Of a stretch of 15,380 nucleotides of DNA, positions 7,343-14,909 are shown piece after piece. Numbering within the stretch: the stretch's first letter is position 1; each line of letters begins with the position of its first letter. The notes under the pieces were generated by a model. It searched no databases and was not told where the DNA came from. It saw only the letters and a list, made by a program, of their open reading frames with translations. The stretch spans positions 1 to 15,380 of the forward strand of contig DXOJ01000655.1 in NCBI GenBank assembly GCA_019412865.1, in the 5' to 3' direction. This stretch comes from Bacteroides sp. (GTDB lineage: Bacteria; Bacteroidota; Bacteroidia; Bacteroidales; Bacteroidaceae). The position numbers and the translations under genes are program-made.

Positions 7343-9688
7343 ATGTACGGTATAAAGAAGAAAATAGGGATAATAGCTGTGGCGGCGATTGCAATGTCGT
7401 CCGCCATGGCTCAACAGCCGGTAGATTATGTGAATCCGATCATCGGCACGAATGGTATGGGACATACTTTTCCTGGTGCCTGCACACCTTTCGGGTGGGT
7501 GCAACTAAGTCCGGACACAGACACAATCCCACATAACATAAATGGGGCTTATCAGAAGAACGCTTATGAATATTGCGCCGGTTATCAGTATCGGGACAAG
7601 ACGATTGTCGGCTTCAGCCATACGCATCTTAGCGGAACGGGTCATTCGGATTTAGGCGATATCCTGTTGATGCCTGCCGTAGGAGACTTGAAGCTCAATT
7701 GTGGCAGGGCGGATCATCCGGATGAAGGCTACCGTTCCCGTTTCAGCCATGCTACGGAAAAGTCTACTCCCGGATATTATGAAGTGATGCTCGATGATTA
7801 TGGCATAAAGGCACAGTTGACTGCAACGCAACGGGTAGGAGTCCATAAATACACTTTCCCTAAAGGCAAAGACGGTCATCTTATCCTTGACCTGGTTCAT
7901 GGTATATACAACTATGACGGCAAAGTGCTCTGGGCCAACTTGCGGGTAGAGAATGATACGTTATTGACAGGCTATCGCATCACAAACGGATGGGCGAGAA
8001 CCAACTATACTTATTTCGCTATTTCTTTGTCGCAACCTATCAGGGACTATGGCTATAAGGATAAAGAAAAGGTGCTTTACAATGGCTTCTGGCGTCGCTT
8101 CAATATGGACAAGAACTTCCCGGAGATTACGGGCCGTAAGATTGTAGCCTATTTCAATTTCAATACAGCCCAAGAACCGGAACTGGTGGTGAAAGTAGCA
8201 CTCTCTGCTGTCAGCACCGAGGGAGCTGTTAAGAATCTGCGCGCCGAAGCTTCCGGAAAGAGCTTTGAACAGCTGGCTGAAGCAGCCCGTACAGACTGGA
8301 ATAATGAACTGGATCATTTTGAAGTAGAAGGAACTGCCGATCAGAAAGCAATGCTTTACACTTCACTTTATCATACGATGATTAATCCGTCTGTCTATAT
8401 GGATGTGGATGGAGCTTATCGCGGTCTGGATCATAATATTCATCAGGCGAAAGGCTTCACCAATTATACCATATTCTCGCTCTGGGATACATACCGTGCA
8501 GAACATCCGTTTCTGAATCTGGTAAAACCAGAACGAAATTCGGACATGGTGGAGTCAATGATAAAGCATGAGCAGCAGAGTGTGCACGGAATGCTGCCTG
8601 TCTGGAGTATGATGGGGAATGAGAACTGGTGTATGAGCGGATATCATGCCGTATCCGTATTGGCGGATGCCATTACTAAAGGAGTCTTTTCCAATGTTGA
8701 TGAGGCTTTGGCTGCCATGGTAAGCACTTCTACCGTACCTTATTATGAAGGAGTAGCAGATTACATGAAGCTGGGTTATATCCCATTGGATAAGAGCGGT
8801 ACAGCCGCTTCCTCCACGTTGGAATATGCCTACGATGACTGGACCATCTATCAGACTGCCTTGAAATCCGGTAAAAAGGATATTGCGGAAACCTATCGGA
8901 AGCGTGCCTTGAATTACCGTAATATTTATGATACTACGATTGGCTTTGCCCGTCCCCGTTATAGCGACGGTTCATTCAAGAAAGATTTCGATGTATTGCA
9001 GACCTATGGCGAGGGCTTTATTGAGGGAAATTCCTGGAACTTCTCTTTCCACGTGCCGCATGATGTGTTTGGAATGATGGACTTGATGGGAGGAGAAAGG
9101 GTCTTTGTCGATAAACTGGATAAACTGTTCTCCATGCATTTGCCGGAGAAATATTACGAGCATAATGAGGATATCACGGCAGAATGTCTGGTTGGCGGGT
9201 ATGTACATGGCAATGAACCGAGTCATCATGTCCCTTATCTCTATGCCTGGACCTCCGAACCGTGGAAGACCCAGTACTGGCTGCGTGAAATCCTGAATAA
9301 AATGTATAAGAACGATATCAACGGCTTGGGTGGTAATGACGATTGCGGACAGATGTCTGCGTGGTATCTTTTCTCGGTGATGGGTTTCTATCCGGTTTGC
9401 CCCGGAACGGATCAATATGTATTGGGAGCACCGTATCTGCCTTATCTGAAGTTGAAGCTTCCCAATGGGAATACGTTGGAGATTAAGGCTCCCGGTGTCA
9501 GTGATAAGAGACGTTATGTACAGTCGCTGAAACTGAATGGAAAAATCTATGATAAGATGTACCTCACGCATGAAGATATACTGAAAGGCGGGGTACTTGA
9601 GTTTAAGATGTCTGCATCACCGAATAAACGCCGTGGTTTATCGGCAGAAGATAAACCATATTCACTAACTAATGGAATTAATAAATAA
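7343..9688 (+). CDS. GH92 exo-alpha-mannosidase, HLSGTG type (linkage not predicted)
   Basis: This is the second GH92 enzyme, 781 residues, starting six bases after the first and almost certainly cotranscribed. A signal peptide ends near AMA-QQP, so the mature protein is likely periplasmic. The N-terminal sandwich (about 27-285) opens with VDYVNPIIGT and contains HTHLSGTG at 93-100. The catalytic domain carries the acid E561 in IEGNSWNF, HGNEPSHH around E625, and GNDDCGQMSAW with D667 matching the invariant base Asp644 of BT3990. It differs from the upstream enzyme in three ways: the Trp88 position is Gly, there is no His-Glu pair before HGNEP, and the Asp642 position is Asn (N665). It therefore should not share the alpha-1,2 preference and more plausibly acts on another mannose linkage. 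The frame is intact and catalytic residues are present, so it should be active. Confidence 0.95.
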   Translation: MYGIKKKIGIIAVAAIAMSSAMAQQPVDYVNPIIGTNGMGHTFPGACTPFGWVQLSPDTDTIPHNINGAYQKNAYEYCAGYQYRDKTIVGFSHTHLSGTGHSDLGDILLMPAVGDLKLNCGRADHPDEGYRSRFSHATEKSTPGYYEVMLDDYGIKAQLTATQRVGVHKYTFPKGKDGHLILDLVHGIYNYDGKVLWANLRVENDTLLTGYRITNGWARTNYTYFAISLSQPIRDYGYKDKEKVLYNGFWRRFNMDKNFPEITGRKIVAYFNFNTAQEPELVVKVALSAVSTEGAVKNLRAEASGKSFEQLAEAARTDWNNELDHFEVEGTADQKAMLYTSLYHTMINPSVYMDVDGAYRGLDHNIHQAKGFTNYTIFSLWDTYRAEHPFLNLVKPERNSDMVESMIKHEQQSVHGMLPVWSMMGNENWCMSGYHAVSVLADAITKGVFSNVDEALAAMVSTSTVPYYEGVADYMKLGYIPLDKSGTAASSTLEYAYDDWTIYQTALKSGKKDIAETYRKRALNYRNIYDTTIGFARPRYSDGSFKKDFDVLQTYGEGFIEGNSWNFSFHVPHDVFGMMDLMGGERVFVDKLDKLFSMHLPEKYYEHNEDITAECLVGGYVHGNEPSHHVPYLYAWTSEPWKTQYWLREILNKMYKNDINGLGGNDDCGQMSAWYLFSVMGFYPVCPGTDQYVLGAPYLPYLKLKLPNGNTLEIKAPGVSDKRRYVQSLKLNGKIYDKMYLTHEDILKGGVLEFKMSASPNKRRGLSAEDKPYSLTNGINK

Positions 9689-9700
9689 TAGAGTGAAGAT

Positions 9701-10498
9701 ATGAAAAAGAGACATTTGATCTATGTAGCCTGCCTGTTGGTAGCTATGGGGGCTTGTTCAGCAACCTCAAAAGAACGCGTTAAAATAACGCCTGATGCAT
9801 GGGGTAAATATAATGTAGGAACCATTTTATTTGAGGATAAAGCACCGGAAACGAAGGGTTCGGATATTTATCACCGGATTATCCCTGATGCGGAATCGTA
9901 TATCAAAGTCCAGGCGCGTGAAGTATTGGCTACGCTTTACCATTCTCCGGAAGATAGTATTCCTACGGTAAATAAAATACATTATACGTTGGAAGATATT
10001 GAAGGTGTTTCTGCCAAAGGTGGTGGTAATGGAGATGTTACAATTTTCTATAGCACACGGCATATTGAGAAGTCATTTGCTGCCAATGATACGGCAAAAT
10101 TGTTTTTTGAGACTCGCGGAGTACTCTTGCATGAACTGACACATGCTTATCAGTTGGAACCGCAAGGGGTTGGCTCATACGGTACTAATCGGGTGTTCTG
10201 GGCGTTTATTGAGGGTATGGCAGATGCGGTGCGTGTGGCAAATGGTGGTTTCGATGGTCCTAACGCACGTCCGAAAGGCGGGAACTATATGGACGGGTAT
10301 CGTACAGCGGGTTATTTTTTCGTTTGGTTGCGTGATAATAAAGACCCGGAGTTCTTGCGTAAATTCAATCGTAGTACGTTAGAGGTGATTCCCTGGTCGT
10401 TTGACGGAGCTATCAAGCATATTTTAGGGAATGAATATAACATTGATGAACTGTGGCACGAGTATCAGGTAGCTGTGGGAGATATACAAGCACAATAA
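9701..10498 (+). CDS. Lipoprotein of the basic secretory protein (BSP) family, putative zinc metallopeptidase
   Basis: This 265-residue protein has a lipoprotein signal with a lipobox ending MGAC, lipidating Cys19. The next residues (SATSKERVK) are not acidic, so a surface-export signal is not evident and a periplasm-facing anchor is possible. The body matches the BSP family known from plant secreted defence proteins and from bacteria. It contains HELTHAYQ, in which H144, E145 and H148 form an HExxH zinc site, and IEGMADAVR, in which E171 is a likely third ligand and D175 also fits the family pattern. It lies 12 bases after one GH92 gene and 9 bases before the next, so it belongs to the operon. 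A role in cutting the polypeptide of mannosylated glycoproteins is inference; bacterial members are poorly characterised and it might bind rather than cleave. Confidence 0.85.
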   Translation: MKKRHLIYVACLLVAMGACSATSKERVKITPDAWGKYNVGTILFEDKAPETKGSDIYHRIIPDAESYIKVQAREVLATLYHSPEDSIPTVNKIHYTLEDIEGVSAKGGGNGDVTIFYSTRHIEKSFAANDTAKLFFETRGVLLHELTHAYQLEPQGVGSYGTNRVFWAFIEGMADAVRVANGGFDGPNARPKGGNYMDGYRTAGYFFVWLRDNKDPEFLRKFNRSTLEVIPWSFDGAIKHILGNEYNIDELWHEYQVAVGDIQAQ

Positions 10499-10507
10499 AG
10501 AATAAAT

Positions 10508-12841
10508 ATGATCTGTAGATTTGGTAAAAAGAGATTGTTTTTGGTTTGGTCGTGTCTGGTGAGTATCTTGCCGGGCATGGCTCAAACCGAGAAACTGATT
10601 GATTATGTGAATCCGTTTGTTGGGACAGATGGTTATGGGAATGTTTATCCGGGTGCACAAATTCCTTTCGGAGGAATTCAGATGAGCCCGGACACAGATA
10701 GTAAATACTATGACGCAGCCTCCGGTTACAAATATAATCATTCTACTCTGCTGGGATTCAGTCTGACTCACTTAAGTGGGACGGGCATACCTGATTTAGG
10801 AGACTTTCTGTTCATTCCTGGAATTGGAGAAATGAAACTGGACCCGGGTACTCGTGAGGAGCCGGAGAAAGGATATCGTTCTCGCTATTCACATGAGAAG
10901 GAATGGGCTTCTCCCAATTATTATGCTGTGGAATTGACGGATTGTGGAGTGAAAGCTGAAATGACGTCAGGAGTGCGCAGTGGGATGTTTCGTTTTACTT
11001 ATCCACAGTCGGAGAAAGCATTTATCATGATTGATATGAACCATACTTTGTGGCAATCTTGTGAATGGGCGAATCTACGGATGGAAAATGATTCCACTAT
11101 TACCGGTTATAAATTGGTGAAAGGTTGGGGACCTGAACGACATGTCTATTTTACGGCTACTTTCTCAAAGAAGTTAACCGGACTGCGTTTTATGCAGGAT
11201 AAGAAACCGGTGATTTACAACACTTCCCGGTTCCGTAGTAGTTATGAGACTTGGGGAAAGAATCTAATGGCTTGTATTTCTTTCGAAACGAAAGCCGGAG
11301 AGGAAGTGATTGTGAAAACGGCTATTTCGTCAGTCAGTACCAATGGAGCAAAGAATAATATGAATGAGCTCGCCGGACTGACTTTTAATGACTTGAAAGC
11401 GAGAGGGGAAGCTCTTTGGGAAAAGGAATTGGGAAAATATACGCTTACCGCTGATCGTAAAACGAAAAGAACTTTTTATACGTCAGCTTATCATGCTGCT
11501 TTGCACCCGTTTATCTTTCAGGATGCGGACGGTCAGTTTCGTGGCTTGGATAAGAATATAGAGAAAGCAGAGGGCTTTACCAATTATACGGTTTTCTCTC
11601 TTTGGGATACGTATCGTGCTTTGCATCCCTGGTTCAATTTGGTTCAGCAGGATGTTAATGCGAATATTGCCAATTCAATGCTGGCACATTATGACAAGAG
11701 TGTGGAGAAAATGCTTCCTATCTGGTCTTTCTATGGAAATGAAACCTGGTGTATGATTGGTTATCATGCTGTTTCCGTACTGGCAGACATGATTGTGAAA
11801 GGAGTGAAAGGCTTCGATTACGAACGTGCGTATGAAGCCATGAAGACCACAGCGATGAATCCGAATTATGACTGTCTGCCGGAGTATCGCACCATGGGAT
11901 ATGTCCCTTTTGATAAAGAGGCGGAATCGGTGTCGAAAACATTGGAATATGCTTATGATGATTATTGCATAGCACAGGCTGCTAAGGCTCTAGGTAAAGA
12001 AGATGATTATCGTTATTTCCTGAATCGTGCACTCTCTTATCAGACTCTGATTGACCCGGAAACGAAGTACATGCGTGGTAAGGACAGTAAGGGAAACTGG
12101 CGTACACCATTCACTCCGGTGGCTTATCAAGGACCTGGTTCTGTGAATGGATGGGGAGATATAACAGAAGGTTTTACTGTTCAGTATACGTGGTACGTTC
12201 CTCAAGATGTACAAGGTTATATTAATGAAGCTGGTGAAGCTTGGTTCCGTAATCGACTGGATGAATTGTTCACTGTAGAATTGCCGGATGATATTCCGGG
12301 TGCACATGATATACAGGGACGCATCGGTGCTTATTGGCATGGCAATGAACCTTGCCACCATGTAGCGTATCTTTATAATTATCTGAAAGAACCTTGGAAG
12401 TGTCAGAAATGGGTTCGTACTATTGTTGACCGTTTCTATGGAGATACGCCGGATGCGTTAAGCGGAAATGATGATTGCGGACAGATGTCGGCTTGGTATA
12501 TGTTCAACTGTATCGGTTTTTATCCGGTTACTCCATCGAGTAATGTGTATAATGTCGGTTCTCCTTGTGTGGAAGCGATAACGGTTCGGATGAGTAATGG
12601 AAAATCTATTGAAATGGTAGCGGATAATTGGTCACCGAAGAATGTGTATGTGAAGGAATTGTATGTCAATGGTAAGAAGTATGATAAATCTTATTTGAGA
12701 TATGAAGATATACGTGATGGCGTGAAGTTACGTTTTGTGATGAGCGGTAAACCGAATTATAAACGTGCGGTATCGGATGAGGCGGTGGCTCCATCGTTAT
12801 CTTTTCCAGGAAAAACAATGAGGTTTCAATACGGACTTTAA
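10508..12841 (+). CDS. GH92 family alpha-mannosidase, divergent catalytic motif
   Basis: This is the third GH92 enzyme, 777 residues, starting nine bases after the BSP gene. The signal peptide probably ends at GMA-QTE; VWSC within it is a poor lipobox, so I call it a soluble periplasmic protein. The N-terminal domain (about 30-280) has IDYVNPFVGT and THLSGTG (87-93), grouping it with the second GH92. The catalytic domain has HGNEPCHH around E614 and GNDDCGQMSAW with D656 matching BT3990 Asp644, while the Asp642 position is Asn654. The motif around the acid is unusual: ITEGFTVQY in place of the common TEGNSWQY, keeping E554 but losing the Asn-Ser-Trp. Neither the Trp nor the His-Glu alpha-1,2 markers are present. 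It should remain a hydrolase of altered specificity. It ends the tight operon; the next gene appears to have its own promoter. Confidence 0.94.
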   Translation: MICRFGKKRLFLVWSCLVSILPGMAQTEKLIDYVNPFVGTDGYGNVYPGAQIPFGGIQMSPDTDSKYYDAASGYKYNHSTLLGFSLTHLSGTGIPDLGDFLFIPGIGEMKLDPGTREEPEKGYRSRYSHEKEWASPNYYAVELTDCGVKAEMTSGVRSGMFRFTYPQSEKAFIMIDMNHTLWQSCEWANLRMENDSTITGYKLVKGWGPERHVYFTATFSKKLTGLRFMQDKKPVIYNTSRFRSSYETWGKNLMACISFETKAGEEVIVKTAISSVSTNGAKNNMNELAGLTFNDLKARGEALWEKELGKYTLTADRKTKRTFYTSAYHAALHPFIFQDADGQFRGLDKNIEKAEGFTNYTVFSLWDTYRALHPWFNLVQQDVNANIANSMLAHYDKSVEKMLPIWSFYGNETWCMIGYHAVSVLADMIVKGVKGFDYERAYEAMKTTAMNPNYDCLPEYRTMGYVPFDKEAESVSKTLEYAYDDYCIAQAAKALGKEDDYRYFLNRALSYQTLIDPETKYMRGKDSKGNWRTPFTPVAYQGPGSVNGWGDITEGFTVQYTWYVPQDVQGYINEAGEAWFRNRLDELFTVELPDDIPGAHDIQGRIGAYWHGNEPCHHVAYLYNYLKEPWKCQKWVRTIVDRFYGDTPDALSGNDDCGQMSAWYMFNCIGFYPVTPSSNVYNVGSPCVEAITVRMSNGKSIEMVADNWSPKNVYVKELYVNGKKYDKSYLRYEDIRDGVKLRFVMSGKPNYKRAVSDEAVAPSLSFPGKTMRFQYGL

Positions 12842-12851
12842 ACATAATCTT

Positions 12852-12859
12852 TATCTTTG
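12852..12859 (+). promoter_or_regulatory. Bacteroides -7 promoter element upstream of GH97
   Basis: TATCTTTG matches the Bacteroides housekeeping -7 consensus TAnnTTTG at every fixed position, 43 bases before the GH97 start and 11 bases after the GH92 stop. No TTTG or TTG is found at the usual 19-21 base distance upstream; the nearest is TTTC at 12824-12827, inside the end of the GH92 gene. The GH97 gene may thus be transcribed independently as well as by read-through. Confidence 0.5.
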
Positions 12860-12902
12860 TATAAAGGCTTTCAGATAATATGGTATAACATAAAATAAAA
12901 AA

Positions 12903-13502
12903 ATGAGAAAGTATTTATTGCTATCAATGTTCCTGTGTTTGGTATCGCTACTTCATGCCCAGAACAAGTTTGAGTTAGTTTCTCCTAATGGAGAAATAAA
13001 AGTGTCATTCAATCTCTCGGATAAAATCTATTATAATATAGATTATAATGGAGAAGTATTGTTGAAAGACAACTTTCTTCAGTTGATTCTGAAGAATCAA
13101 GTGTTGGGGCAGAATCCTAAGTTGCGTCGTCAGAAGCGTACGAGTATCGACGAACAATTGACTCCTGTGGTACCTTTGAAATATTCGAAAGTCAATAATC
13201 GTTATAATCAATTGCTACTGACTTTCAAAGACTATTCAGTAGAGTTCCGTGCCTTTGATGATGGAATTGCTTATCGGTTCATAACTTCGCAAAAAGGGGA
13301 CGTTGAAGTGATGGGTGAGGAATTTGCAATCAACTTCCCATCGGATTATCTGCTTCATTTGCAACAACCGGGAGGTTTCAAAACTTCTTGTGAAGAACCT
13401 TATACACATATTCAGAGTAATACGTGGAAGCCGGAAGATAAAATGGCTATTTTACCGGCTTTGATCGATACAAAAAAAAGACTACAAGATATTAATCAGT
13501 GA
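12903..13502 (+). pseudogene. GH97 glycosidase, N-terminal part (frameshifted at an A8 tract)
   Basis: This frame encodes the signal peptide (cleavage near LHA-QNK) and most of the N-terminal beta-sandwich of a GH97 enzyme, recognisable from FELVSPNGEIKVSF, YSVEFRAFDDGIAYRF and PALID. The family-like reading stops at residue 190-193, after ALIDTKK, where eight A residues lie at 13472-13479. In the current frame this leads to RLQDINQ and TGA at 13500-13502. With seven A residues the reading becomes KKDYKILISESDLTDYP, the normal GH97 continuation, in the frame that encodes the catalytic domain. This is therefore the front of one interrupted gene. On its own it lacks the whole active site. It is 61 bases from the last GH92 gene and follows a perfect -7 element. 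Confidence 0.9.
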
Positions 13503-14850
13503 ATCGGACCTAACCGATTATCCATGTATGTTTCTCAAAGGAACAGGTGCGAATGGAATAGTTTCTACTTTCCCTAAAACTCCGCTTGCTTTTGCGGAAG
13601 ATGGAGACCGCAGTCTGAAAATCACTGAAGAAGCAGATTATATTGCCAAGACAAAAGGAACGAGAAATTATCCTTGGCGCTACTTTGTGATAAGTAAGAA
13701 TGATAAGCAGTTGATTGAAAACACAATGACTTATCGGCTTGCTGAAAAGAATCAACTTCAGGACGTTTCATGGATAAAACCGGGGCAGGTAAGCTGGGAA
13801 TGGTGGAACGATGCCTCTCCTTACGGACCCGATGTGAATTTTGTTTCCGGCTATAATCTGGAAACTTACAAGTATTATATCGACTTTGCTTCCAAATTCG
13901 GCATTCCTTATATTATTATGGACGAAGGTTGGACCAAAAGTACTCGTGACCCTTACACACCGAACCCCAAAGTTAATTTGCATGAACTAATTCGTTATGG
14001 CAAAGAAAAGAATGTAGGGATTGTGCTCTGGCTGACATGGTTGACTGTGGAAAACAATTTTGACCTGTTCAAGACTTTCAATGAATGGGGAGTGAAAGGA
14101 CTTAAAATTGATTTTATGGATAGAAGTGACCAGTGGATGGTCAACTATTACGAACGGGTAGCCCGAGAAGCGGCTAAACATAATTTATTTGTCGATTTTC
14201 ATGGTTCTTTCAAACCGACCGGATTAGAATATAAATATCCGAATGTGCTCTCTTACGAAGGAGTGCGAGGTATGGAAAATATGGGAGGTTGCTATCCGGA
14301 TAACAGTCTGTATTTACCGTTTATGCGTAATGCTGTTGGACCGATGGATTATACTCCCGGAGCAATGATTAGTATGCAACCTAATGTGTATAGATCAGAA
14401 CGTCCGAATTCTGCCAGTATCGGAACACGGGCTTATCAGCTGGCATTATTTGTGGTTTTCGAAAGCGGTCTACAGATGTTGGCGGATAATCCGACTCTTT
14501 ATTATCGTAATGAAGATTGTACCCGCTTCATCACACAAGTTCCTGTAACTTGGGATGAGACAGTGGCATTGGAAGCTAAAGCGGGTGAATATGTAATTGT
14601 GGCGAAACGCAAAGGTGATAAGTGGTTCATAGGAGGAATGACCAACAATGGTGAAAAGGAACGTGAATTTACTATCAATTTGGATTTTCTGAATAAAGAT
14701 CGTTCTTATCAGATGACATCTTTTGAAGATGGTATCAATGCAGGACGTCAGGCGATGGATTATCGTTGTAAGTCGTCGCAGGTGAAAGCCGGAGAACAGT
14801 TGACCGTGAAGATGGTCAGAAACGGAGGTTTTGCAGCTATCATAGAATAA
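13480..14850 (+). pseudogene. GH97 glycosidase, catalytic and C-terminal part (retaining type, after the frameshift)
   Basis: This is the rest of the GH97 gene in the next frame; the restored protein would have about 648 residues, normal for the family. The TIM-barrel catalytic domain includes GIPYIIMDEGW, KGLKIDFMDRSDQ, LFVDFHGSFKPTG and SYEGVRGMEN, and a C-terminal beta domain ends with GGFAAIIE. The Asp codon at 14110-14112 (KIDF) and Glu codon at 14275-14277 (GMEN) are 55 residues apart, the spacing I recall between nucleophile Asp415 and acid/base Glu470 of the retaining alpha-galactosidase BT1871. That places it in the retaining group (alpha-galactosidase or beta-L-arabinopyranosidase) rather than with inverting SusB-type alpha-glucosidases. 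Translation could restart only at internal ATGs such as 13528, giving no export signal. Full activity thus requires a corrected frame or slippage. Confidence 0.9.
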
Positions 14851-14870
14851 CAGAACATTTCTTCACATTG

Positions 14871-14893
14871 GTTCGTTTATTATAGAAACAAAC
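14871..14893 (+). other. Weak imperfect hairpin between GH97 and glutathione peroxidase genes
   Basis: GTTCGTTT (14871-14878) and AAACAAAC (14886-14893) pair with one mismatch around a 7-base loop. No T-run follows, and the stem is A/T-rich, so it is at best a weak terminator for GH97. I saw no good promoter match for the next gene in this 59-base gap. Confidence 0.25.
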
Positions 14894-14909
14894 TAAATGT
14901 ATATTCACC

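Noticed and set aside
8972..9571. Long open frame on the - strand (199 codons), and others such as 3851-4423 and 6503-6925.
   Set aside because: They lie wholly opposite well-recognised genes, have no family-like sequence or signal peptide, and are explained by the codon bias of the + strand genes.
10508..10590. The third GH92 as a lipoprotein with Cys16.
   Set aside because: VWSC is a poor lipobox and the hydrophobic segment continues past it to a good signal peptidase I site at GMA-QT.
13472..13502. Programmed -1 ribosomal frameshifting at the A8 tract in GH97.
   Set aside because: A -1 shift leads to the wrong frame. The catalytic domain needs a +1 shift, or loss of one A in the DNA or transcript, so the classic A-AAA-AAG mechanism does not apply.
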